NCBI RefSeq assembly: GCF_005490785.1
Contig: NZ_CP027295.1
Coordinates: 3,286,001-3,350,000, forward strand
DNA from: Brachybacterium sp. SGAir0954
Lineage (GTDB): Bacteria; Actinomycetota; Actinomycetes; Actinomycetales; Dermabacteraceae
Length of the DNA: 64,000 nucleotides
Direction: 5' to 3'
A model generated the notes under the pieces. That model ran no database searches and had not been told where the DNA came from. It saw nothing but the letters and a program-made list of their open reading frames with translations. Numbering within the stretch: position 1 is the stretch's first letter; each line of letters opens with the position of its first letter. Made by a program: the position numbers and the translations under genes. Of the stretch, positions 35,565 through 42,836 are shown in pieces.

Positions 35565-36161
35565 ATGAGCGGCGGCACGAGCACTGCGGGACGCGCACGC
35601 GCCCTGCTGCGCTCGCTCCGGGACGATCCGCGACGGCGGGCCGGCACGATCGCCTTCCTCGTGGTCTCCGCGCTCTGGGTGGCGATCGGCGCGGGCATGG
35701 CGATCGCCCGGGAGGAGCCGGTGGGGACCGCGATCGACGGCGGCAGCTTCACCACCGTCTCCCCGGCAGGCTGGGGCTCCCGCAGCGCGCCCGCGGGCGC
35801 GGGCCTCACCCTCGTCGCCGGCCTCGAGTCCGCGGATTCCACGCAGCGCATCTCGATCCTCCGCTCGCAGGACGGCACCGGGCCCTCCGCCCTGTGCGAC
35901 GCTCTGCAGGCCGGCTCGATCACCCAGGGTCTCGCCCAGGTCGGCACCGATCTCGCCGATCCCCCGCCTCTCGACGGCCGCACCACGGACCGCCGCACCC
36001 TCGAGGCCGTGCCCGTGGACGCCTATCGCGCCGATCTGGTCTGCGCGGCCGACGGCACCGCCGCGATCGCCGTGCTCACCGAGTCGGCGCCGGCCCCGGA
36101 TCAGGAGCAGCCCGAGGCGGCGCGTCAGCTGCTCGAGGACTGGAGCTGGCAGGAGGGCTGA
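35565..36161 (+). CDS. Hypothetical membrane-anchored protein
   Basis: 198 aa: a basic N-terminus, one TM at about 28-49 (TIAFLVVSALWVAIGAGMAI), then about 150 extracytoplasmic residues. These include a lipoprotein-like compact domain with two Cys (ALCDALQ, LVCAADG) that may form a disulphide. No family recognised. ATG 35565 has GGAGGGGACC before it; TAGCGT at 35533-35538 could be the -10. Its neighbour at 36172 has the same layout (Pro-rich or basic head, one TM, small outer domain). Both may be envelope proteins. Confidence 0.75.
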   Translation: MSGGTSTAGRARALLRSLRDDPRRRAGTIAFLVVSALWVAIGAGMAIAREEPVGTAIDGGSFTTVSPAGWGSRSAPAGAGLTLVAGLESADSTQRISILRSQDGTGPSALCDALQAGSITQGLAQVGTDLADPPPLDGRTTDRRTLEAVPVDAYRADLVCAADGTAAIAVLTESAPAPDQEQPEAARQLLEDWSWQEG

Positions 36162-36171
36162 GCCGGCCCGT

Positions 36172-36879
36172 TCAGCCCGCGGTGACCACGAGGCTCGAGA
36201 CGATCCGGGCCTCCTCGGAGGAGATCTCCTCCGCACCGTAGGTCTCCGCGACGATCTGCAGCACGCCGCCGTCCACGTCCAGGCACCAGGTCTCCGCGAC
36301 GACCGGCCGGCCGTCCCACGTGCCGTGCACCCGGTGGTGCGCGGCCGGGGCGCCGCCCACCTCGGTCCGGTCGAGCTCCTCGGCGTCCTCGTGGTCGTCG
36401 AAGCCCCAGCCCAGGAACGGGGCCTGCCAGCGGCACTCGGCGACGGCCTGCCGCTCCGACTGGAACTGGTAGACGGTCACGTTGTCCCCGTGCTGCATGC
36501 CGTCGTCGTCCTCCTCCTGGCCGGCGGTGCGGCGCAGGTTCAGCTCCATGCCGGTGTCCGGGGTGCGGTCGCCCTCCGCCCAGGTGTCGGGGTGGGTGAG
36601 CGTGAAGGTGGTGCCGGTGAAGGTCACGGTCGCGGGGGCGCTGGTCGTCGCGGGCGGGTCCTCGCGACCGTCGCGACCCACGAGGTAGACGACGCCGCCG
36701 ATCGTCGCGACGAGCAGCAGCACGAGCAGGAGGGCGAGACAGCCGACGGCGATCCAGATCCCCCAGCGGCGGCCCTGCGGGGGCGCGGGCGGCTGCGGGT
36801 ACCCGCCCTGCGGGCCCTGACCGTTCGGACGGCCCTGCTGGGCCGGCGTCGGCCCCTGCGGGCCCCACTGCTCGCTCAT
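36172..36879 (-). CDS. Hypothetical single-pass membrane protein with Pro/Gln/Gly-rich head
   Basis: 235 aa. Residues 1-37 are rich in Gly, Pro and Gln. A TM at about 42-67 (IAVGCLALLLVLLLVATIGG) is followed by an extracytoplasmic domain of about 165 residues (VTFTGTTFTLTHPDTWAEGD ... WCLDVDGGVLQIVAETYG) with Cys residues. No family assigned. ATG 36879 has GGGGAGG 5 nt upstream, and TAGCAT (36911-36916, minus strand) is a good -10. It converges on the previous gene with 10 bp between stops. Confidence 0.8.
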   Translation of the reverse strand: MSEQWGPQGPTPAQQGRPNGQGPQGGYPQPPAPPQGRRWGIWIAVGCLALLLVLLLVATIGGVVYLVGRDGREDPPATTSAPATVTFTGTTFTLTHPDTWAEGDRTPDTGMELNLRRTAGQEEDDDGMQHGDNVTVYQFQSERQAVAECRWQAPFLGWGFDDHEDAEELDRTEVGGAPAAHHRVHGTWDGRPVVAETWCLDVDGGVLQIVAETYGAEEISSEEARIVSSLVVTAG

Positions 36880-37007
36880 GCGCCTCCCCGTCCCCCGGAT
36901 GATCGGGCCCATGCTACGGCGGGGGCCGCCGGCGCAGTACCGTGTCGCCATCGCCCGCGACCCCCGCGCGCACGCCGCGGCGGTCACGACTCCCCCTGGA
37001 GGAACCG

Positions 37008-38798
37008 ATGCCCCTGAACTCCGCCCAGTTCGCCCCGCAGGGACCGGGGGTCGACTACGACCCCCACTGGTACCGCCGCGCCGTGTTCTACGAGGTGCTC
37101 GTGCGCGCCTTCGCGGACGGCAACGGGGACGGCACGGGCGACTTCGGCGGGCTCATCGAACGGCTCGACTACCTGCAGTGGCTGGGCATCGACTGCCTGT
37201 GGCTGCCGCCCTTCTTCGCGTCCCCGCTGCGCGACGGCGGCTACGACATCTCCGACTACGAGGCGGTGCTGCCGGAGTTCGGGTCGATCACCGACTTCGA
37301 GCGGCTCGTCTCCGAGGCGCACCGTCGGGGGATCCGCGTCATCATCGACCTGCCGATGAACCACACGAGCGACAAGCACCCGTGGTTCCTCGAGTCCCGC
37401 TCCGACCCCGAGGGCCCGTACGGGGACTTCTACGTGTGGTCGGACACCGACGAGAAGTACCAGGACGCGCGCATCATCTTCGTGGACACGGAGGAGAGCA
37501 ACTGGAGCTTCGACCCGGTGCGCCGGCAGTTCTACTGGCACCGCTTCTTCTCCCACCAGCCCGACCTGAACTTCGAGAACCCCGCCGTGCGGCAGGCGAT
37601 GCTCGACGTCGTGCGGTTCTGGCTGGACAAGGGCATCGACGGCTTCCGCGCGGATGCGATCCCCTACCTCTACGAGGAGGAGGGCACCGACGGCGAGAAC
37701 CTCCCCGCGACCCACGCGTTCCTCGCGGAGCTGCGCGCCTTCGTCGACGAGCACTGGCCGGGCCGCGTGATCATCGCCGAGGCGAACCAGTGGCCGAGCG
37801 ACGTGGTCGAGTACTTCGGCTCCGAGGAGTCCCCGGAGTGCCACATGTGCTTCCACTTCCCGGTGATGCCGCGGCTGTTCTACGCCCTGCGCGAGGGCTC
37901 CGCCCGGCACATCATCGACATCATGGCCCAGACCCCGTCGATCCCCCGCGGCGCCCAGTGGGGCACCTTCCTGCGCAACCACGACGAGCTGACCCTCGAG
38001 ATGGTCTCGCCGGAGGACCGCGCGGCGATGCTCGGCTGGTACGCGCCGGACTCGCGGATGCGCGCGAACGTCGGCATCCGCCGCCGCCTCGCCCCGCTGC
38101 TGGACAACTCCCGCGCCGAGCTCGAGCTGATCCACGCCCTGCTGCTCTCGCTGCCCGGCTCGCCGTTCCTCTACTACGGGGACGAGATCGGCATGGGGGA
38201 CAACATCTGGCTCGAGGACCGCGACGCGGTGCGCACCCCGATGCAGTGGACCCCCGACCGCAACGCCGGGTTCAGCGAGATCACGGACCCCGGGAAGCTG
38301 TACCTGCCGGTGGTGCAGAACCTCGTCTACCACTACGCGACCGCGAACGTGGAGGCGCAGATGGCGCACTCGAGCTCGCTGCTGCACTTCGTGCGGGGGA
38401 TGCTCGCGGTGCGCCGCGCCCACGAGGCCTTCGGCATGGGCGAGTACGGGCCTGTCGCGGCGGACTCGGAGCGGGTCCTCGCCTTCACGCGCAGCTACGA
38501 CGGCGCCGAATATCGAGAGGACGCCGCCGAGCACGCCGAGACCCTGCTGTGCGTGTTCAACCTGGCGGCGCATCCCGTGACGACGACGCTCGACGTCACC
38601 GGGCTCGAGCGGCGCACCATGCGGGACCTGTTCGGCGGCCACGAGTTCCCGCCGATCGCGGAGGACGGCTCGCTCACCCTGACCCTCGGCTCGCACGGCT
38701 TCTACTGGCTGCGCGTGCGCCCGCTGCGGGAGGACGGCGAGCCGATGACCCAGACCACGGCCCTGCCGGTGATCGACGATTCCGCGGTCGGGATCTGA
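37008..38798 (+). CDS. treS: Trehalose synthase (maltose alpha-D-glucosyltransferase)
   Basis: 596 aa GH13 enzyme that interconverts maltose and trehalose. Catalytic triad: D216 (GFRADAIPY), E258 (IIAEANQWP) and D326 (RNHDELTLE). Typical TreS blocks are WYRRAVFYEVLVRAF, DFGGL.ERLDYLQWLGIDC, MNHTSDKHPWF and ANVGIRRRLAPLLDN. Length matches Mycobacterium TreS. ATG 37008 has GGAGGAACCG directly before it. No fused or adjacent maltokinase (Pep2) or GlgE is present, so use of maltose-1-phosphate would depend on genes elsewhere. It is divergent from the gene ending at 36172. Confidence 0.95.
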   Translation: MPLNSAQFAPQGPGVDYDPHWYRRAVFYEVLVRAFADGNGDGTGDFGGLIERLDYLQWLGIDCLWLPPFFASPLRDGGYDISDYEAVLPEFGSITDFERLVSEAHRRGIRVIIDLPMNHTSDKHPWFLESRSDPEGPYGDFYVWSDTDEKYQDARIIFVDTEESNWSFDPVRRQFYWHRFFSHQPDLNFENPAVRQAMLDVVRFWLDKGIDGFRADAIPYLYEEEGTDGENLPATHAFLAELRAFVDEHWPGRVIIAEANQWPSDVVEYFGSEESPECHMCFHFPVMPRLFYALREGSARHIIDIMAQTPSIPRGAQWGTFLRNHDELTLEMVSPEDRAAMLGWYAPDSRMRANVGIRRRLAPLLDNSRAELELIHALLLSLPGSPFLYYGDEIGMGDNIWLEDRDAVRTPMQWTPDRNAGFSEITDPGKLYLPVVQNLVYHYATANVEAQMAHSSSLLHFVRGMLAVRRAHEAFGMGEYGPVAADSERVLAFTRSYDGAEYREDAAEHAETLLCVFNLAAHPVTTTLDVTGLERRTMRDLFGGHEFPPIAEDGSLTLTLGSHGFYWLRVRPLREDGEPMTQTTALPVIDDSAVGI

Positions 38799-38925
38799 CC
38801 CGGTGGAGGTGCCGTCACGGGGCCGGCCGCGCCGCCGGCTCACCGGCGTCCGGAGGCGGGACCTGTATCGTGCTCGCCCGGACTCGGCCGAGACTGCGGC
38901 CGGGACGACGGAATCGGAGACGGAT

Positions 38926-40362
38926 GTGACGACACCTCGAACGCCCGAGCAGGAGGCGCGCGACCCGCGCACCGCGCCGGAGCGGCTGCTCGAGCTCACG
39001 CAGAGCCATCCCGAGCTGCACGACGCCATCGTGACGAACCCGTCCTGCCCGGAGGCCGCGCGCTCGTGGATCCTCGCGACGAACCCCTCCGCGAAGCAGG
39101 CCTTCGAGCAGAGTGCCGGCTCCGCGCCCGAGGCGGGCTCCCCCTCCGCCCCCGCGGCCGACGCCGCTCCTGCGGTGGAGCCCGAGACCGGGTCCGAGAC
39201 CGAGACCGACGCCGCCCCCGCTGCCGAGCCCGACACCTCGCTCGCCCCGCTCACCGCCGCGCCGGAGGCCTCCGTGCCGCTGGACGCCGGCCCGCCCACC
39301 GAGCCGCACGAGCCGGTCCCCGCGAGCAGCGGGGTGCGCATCAACGAGGGCAGCGGCGTCGTCGCCCTGCCGCCCGGCGCAGGTCGACCCTCGCCGGACC
39401 CGGCGCCGACGCGCTCCCCCGCCGCGGACGCCGACGCCGCCGCCGACCCCGGGGACGCCCCGGAAGCAGATGCGTGGACCGTCGTCCGCCCCTCGGCCGA
39501 CCCCGCGTCGCCCGCGCAGCCCGGTCCCTCGACCGCGGCAGCCGCAGGGGCCGCCGCCCCGGCGCCCGAGCCCGACACCGCCCCCATGACCGCGCCGCCC
39601 ACCCCCACGGCCGCCTTCCCGGCCGTCGCCGGAGCCGCCGCGGGCGGTGCTGTCGCGGGCGGCGCCGCTGCAGGTGGCTACTCCGGCAGTGCGCCGTCGG
39701 CCGGTGCGAGCGCCCCCGCGGCCCCCGCTCCCGGTCCTGCCGCCGCGGCCCCGGCCGGGCCGATCCCCTGGGGCACGAGCGGCCAGAACCGGCCGCCGTC
39801 GGACGACGACGGCCGGTCCCGCCGCCGGGTCTGGTGGGCCTGCGGCGGCTGCCTGCTGCTCGCCCTGATCCTCGCGATCGTCGGCCTGCTCGCGGGACGG
39901 GCCTGGCTGAGCGACGGCGAGGACACCTACAGCCGCGACAGCACGACCTCCGCCTCCGCGGAGCCCTCGGAGCAGGAGTCCAGCGCCGCCGAGGAGCCGA
40001 GCGCCGACCCGGTCTCCCCCGCCCCGGACTCCGCCCAGGAGCTCGACGCGGTCGCCTCCCCCACCGGCAACATCACCTGCAGCCTCGAGGGCGACAGCGT
40101 GGGCTGCTCCGTGGCGGAGCACCGCTACGGCGACGACATCGAGGGCTGCGCCGACGGCCCGTTCTCGATCGTCGTGGCCGGGGAGGACGCCGCCCCGGAC
40201 TGCTCCCAGGAGTTCGGCAGCGGCGCGCAGACCCTCGCCTACGGGGAGAGCGCCGTGAACGGCGATGTGGCCTGCACGAGCGAGTCCTCCGGCATGACCT
40301 GCTGGAACGTGATGACCGGGAAGGGCTTCACGGTGAGCCGCAGCTCGTACGACACCTTCTGA
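38926..40362 (+). CDS. LRV-domain membrane protein with long Pro/Ala linker
   Basis: 478 aa. Residues 1-65 match a variant leucine-rich repeat (LRV) pair: ARDPRTAPERLLELTQ, HDAIVTNPSCPEAARSWI. About 230 residues of Ala/Pro/Asp/Glu linker follow. A TM at about 304-330 (CGGCLLLALILAIVGLLAG) is next, then an acidic stretch and an outer domain with six Cys (SPTGNITCSLEGDSVGCSV, GDVACTSESSGMTCWNV). That outer domain resembles a DUF6636-like fold. The GTG start at 38926 is chosen because the LRV domain begins there; upstream is TATCGT, a possible -10. Role unknown. Confidence 0.78.
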   Translation: MTTPRTPEQEARDPRTAPERLLELTQSHPELHDAIVTNPSCPEAARSWILATNPSAKQAFEQSAGSAPEAGSPSAPAADAAPAVEPETGSETETDAAPAAEPDTSLAPLTAAPEASVPLDAGPPTEPHEPVPASSGVRINEGSGVVALPPGAGRPSPDPAPTRSPAADADAAADPGDAPEADAWTVVRPSADPASPAQPGPSTAAAAGAAAPAPEPDTAPMTAPPTPTAAFPAVAGAAAGGAVAGGAAAGGYSGSAPSAGASAPAAPAPGPAAAAPAGPIPWGTSGQNRPPSDDDGRSRRRVWWACGGCLLLALILAIVGLLAGRAWLSDGEDTYSRDSTTSASAEPSEQESSAAEEPSADPVSPAPDSAQELDAVASPTGNITCSLEGDSVGCSVAEHRYGDDIEGCADGPFSIVVAGEDAAPDCSQEFGSGAQTLAYGESAVNGDVACTSESSGMTCWNVMTGKGFTVSRSSYDTF

Positions 40363-40513
40363 CCCCGCCCCGCTCCGCGACCGGTCCGGACCGGATCGGT
40401 AACGAGCAGGACACTGCATGGGCGAGGGCCGGCATGGCGAGGCGGCGCGAAGGGGCGATGCCTTCTCGGCCCACGCGGCCCGCGACCGCACACGGGCCAA
40501 TCAGGCGAAGTAT

Positions 40514-40527
40514 CGGACAGATGTCCG
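40514..40527. promoter_or_regulatory. Inverted repeat upstream of the HsdR-N-like gene
   Basis: CGGACA-GA-TGTCCG is a perfect 6-2-6 palindrome, 67 bp before GTG 40594 and near its presumed promoter. No nearby regulator is known to bind it. Confidence 0.3.
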
Positions 40528-40593
40528 GCCCTCCTGCCACACTCCTCCCCAATCGGGCATCTCGCCCGTCGAGCGGTGAGGAAGGGATGCACG

Positions 40594-41718
40594 GTGGACT
40601 TCGACGAGGCCATCGCGGATATCGCGAGCAAGATCATCAGCCAGGGACCGTCGATCGAGACGGAGGAGGCGACCAAGAACGCCTTCATCATGCCGTTCAT
40701 CTCCCGCGTCCTGGGATATGACGTCTTCAACCCGCTGGAGGTGGTCCCGGAGTTCACGGCCGACCACGGCACCAAGCGGGGCGAGAAGGTCGACTACGCG
40801 ATCATGAAGGACGGCGAGGTCCAGATCCTCATCGAGTGCAAGCGCATCGGGGATCCGCTGCACATCAAGCACGCCTCGCAGCTGTTCCGGTACTTCTCGG
40901 TCACCAACGCCCGGATCGGCGTGCTGACCAACGGGCAGGTGTTCAACTTCTACACGGACCTCGACAAGCCCAACATGATGGACGACCGCCCGTTCCTCGT
41001 GCTCGACCTGGCCGACATCGACGAGACGATCCTCCCCGAGCTGCGCAAGCTCACGAAGGGGACCTTCAACCTCGACTCCGTGATCAGCTCCGCCGAGGAG
41101 CTGAAGTACGTGGGCGCCCTCCGGCGCGAGATCGCGGACGAGTTCCGTGAGCCGGCACCCGAGCTCGTCAAGATGCTCATGGGGCGCGTCTCCGACCGTC
41201 GGGGCACGGCGGAGAACATCCGCCAGTTCACGGAGCTGACCTCGAAGGCGATGAAGCAGTTCCTCAAGGAGCAGGTGAACGCCCGCCTCAAGTCGGCGCT
41301 CGGGGAGGCGGAGCCCGCGCCGCTCGTCGCGGGCGCACCGGCACCGGACGCGGAGGCCGAGGTCGCCGCGACGACGGCCGAGGAGGCGACCGGCCCCGCC
41401 GACGTCGTCACCACCGAGCAGGAGCTCGCCGGCTACCAGATCATCAAGGCGATCGCCTGCAGCGACGTGAAGCCGCAGCGCATCACCCACCGGGACTCGA
41501 AGACCTACTTCGCGATCATGCTGGACGACAACAACCGCAAGTCCATCGCCCGCCTGTGGTTCAACGGGAAGTCCCGCAAGCACCTGGGCCTGTTCGACGA
41601 GAACAAGGTGGAGACCCGGTACCTGCTCGAGGACCTCGACGACATCTACCGCTACGCCGAGCAGATCCGCGACACGGTGAGGCGCCACGCCGGGGACCAG
41701 GTCCCCGTCGAGGCCTGA
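40594..41718 (+). CDS. Stand-alone HsdR-N-like nuclease protein (COG4748 type)
   Basis: 374 aa. Residues 1-170 match the N-terminal domain of type I restriction R subunits: EATKNAFIMPFISRVLGYDV, then the PD-(D/E)xK core with D67 (EKVDYAI), E81 and K83 (LIECKR). HIKHASQLFRYFSVTNAR and IGVLTNGQVFNFYTDLD complete the fold. A helical middle and Ala-rich linker lead to a C-terminal domain of about 85 residues (YQIIKAIAC, DSKTYFAIMLDDNNRKSIAR). There is no helicase, methylase or specificity gene next to it, so it is not a complete restriction system. GTG 40594 follows GAGGAAGGG. GC and codon use match the neighbours. Confidence 0.85.
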   Translation: MDFDEAIADIASKIISQGPSIETEEATKNAFIMPFISRVLGYDVFNPLEVVPEFTADHGTKRGEKVDYAIMKDGEVQILIECKRIGDPLHIKHASQLFRYFSVTNARIGVLTNGQVFNFYTDLDKPNMMDDRPFLVLDLADIDETILPELRKLTKGTFNLDSVISSAEELKYVGALRREIADEFREPAPELVKMLMGRVSDRRGTAENIRQFTELTSKAMKQFLKEQVNARLKSALGEAEPAPLVAGAPAPDAEAEVAATTAEEATGPADVVTTEQELAGYQIIKAIACSDVKPQRITHRDSKTYFAIMLDDNNRKSIARLWFNGKSRKHLGLFDENKVETRYLLEDLDDIYRYAEQIRDTVRRHAGDQVPVEA

Positions 41719-41737
41719 GCGGTCCCCACGGCGCAGG

Positions 41738-41772
41738 GAGTCCCCCGGCCCGCATCGCGGGCAGGGGGACTC
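41738..41772. terminator. Bidirectional terminator between HsdR-N-like gene and tRNA-Thr
   Basis: GAGTCCCCC (41738-41746) pairs with GGGGGACTC (41764-41772), with an inner CCCGC/GCGGG stem. It ends both converging transcription units. Confidence 0.75.
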
Positions 41773-41779
41773 TCTCTCG

Positions 41780-41851
41780 AGCTGGAGACGGGAATCGAAC
41801 CCGCAACCACCTGTTTACAAGACAGGTGCGCTACCGTTGCGCCACTCCAGC
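41780..41851 (-). tRNA. tRNA-Thr(UGU)
   Basis: The minus strand folds into a full cloverleaf: acceptor GCTGGAG/CTCCAGC, D arm GCGC..GCGC, anticodon stem CCTGT/ACAGG with loop CTTGTAA (anticodon TGT), and T arm GCGGG/CCCGT around TTCGATT. The discriminator base is T and CCA is not encoded. Confidence 0.95.
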
Positions 41852-41919
41852 GGGCCGGGGCCGATCAGCGTGCCGATCGACCCCGGAATGGTAGCGGAGA
41901 GCAGGGCTCCCCGCCCATG

Positions 41920-42732
41920 TCAGCGTCCGCTGTCGGAGGCGCCACCGGTGTCGGAGGCGGAGGATCCCGCCGCCTCGAGCACGGCCTGCTTGAAGGCGCC
42001 CTCGGTGTAGTAGTCCTCGAAGACGGTGCCGTCGATCGCGACGTACGGGGTGGAGCTCGCGAGATCGGCGCCGTAGGGCTCCGCCGCCTTGCGCACGTAG
42101 CCCCAGTACGTCTTAGAGCTCATGCAGCTGCTCACCTCGTCGCTCGCGCCCGCCTGCTTGGCGTACTCGAGGATCTGGTCGTCGGTGAGCCCCGCGGAGC
42201 CCTCCGCCGGCTGGTTCTCGTACATGAGGGTCGTGAACGCGAGGGCGTTGTCCGGGTTCTCCTCGTACACGCACACGAGCGCATTCGCGGCGCGCGTGGA
42301 GTAGTCGCCGCTCGTGGAGTTCGCGTCGAGGAAGCGGCGCGGCGTGAGGTGCAGCGTCATCTGGTCGTTCTCGACGAGCTCCTGGATGTCCGCGGAGTTC
42401 ACGCCGTCGAACTGCCCGCAGTAGGGGCACATGAAGTCGAGGTTCAGGTCCACGACGGGGGCACCGGAGCCCTCCTCCGCGCCGAAGCTGAGGTACGGGG
42501 CGTCCTCGCTCACGCCGGTCGGCATGGTGACCGGCTGCTTGTCCGCGGTGGCGGCGCGGTAGATGAACAGGCCCGCGACGGAGAGCAGGGCGAGCGCGAT
42601 CACCGTGATGACGGCGATGATGATGATCCGGACCGAGCGCTGACGGCGCAGCTCGGCCTGGCGCTGCTGGCGCAGCGCCTCGCGCTGCGCCTCGCGACGC
42701 TCGCTCGCGGACTTCGGGGATCCGGACGCCAT
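41920..42732 (-). CDS. DsbA-family membrane-anchored thiol oxidoreductase
   Basis: 270 aa. A highly charged N-terminus (1-34) precedes one TM at about 34-58 (VRIIIIAVITVIALALLSVAG), then an extracytoplasmic thioredoxin fold of the DsbA/Thioredoxin_4 group. The active site CPYC is in LDFMCPYCGQFDGVN, with the cis-Pro loop STPYVAIDGTVFEDYY. Extra Cys pairs (LVCVYEE, VSSCMSS) occur. It likely forms or isomerises disulphides in exported proteins. ATG 42732 has AAGGAGA 5 nt upstream. No partner (VKOR/DsbB) is adjacent. Confidence 0.9.
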   Translation of the reverse strand: MASGSPKSASERREAQREALRQQRQAELRRQRSVRIIIIAVITVIALALLSVAGLFIYRAATADKQPVTMPTGVSEDAPYLSFGAEEGSGAPVVDLNLDFMCPYCGQFDGVNSADIQELVENDQMTLHLTPRRFLDANSTSGDYSTRAANALVCVYEENPDNALAFTTLMYENQPAEGSAGLTDDQILEYAKQAGASDEVSSCMSSKTYWGYVRKAAEPYGADLASSTPYVAIDGTVFEDYYTEGAFKQAVLEAAGSSASDTGGASDSGR

Positions 42733-42836
42733 GGTCTCTCCTTGCGCCGTGCGGCGGTCGAGGGTGGGAACGCCGCGAGTGTATCCGTGGAACCTTCGAC
42801 GATCCCGGGACGGGAGACCCGGCCCACGCCGCCCGC

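Noticed and set aside
40363-40593. Small minus-strand gene (74 codons) between the LRV and nuclease genes
   Set aside because: No ribosome site, Arg/Cys-rich shadow composition and no family; treated as intergenic.
40594-41718. Complete type I restriction system
   Set aside because: No HsdM, HsdS or helicase domain is present in or near the gene; only the R-subunit N-terminal nuclease fold is seen.
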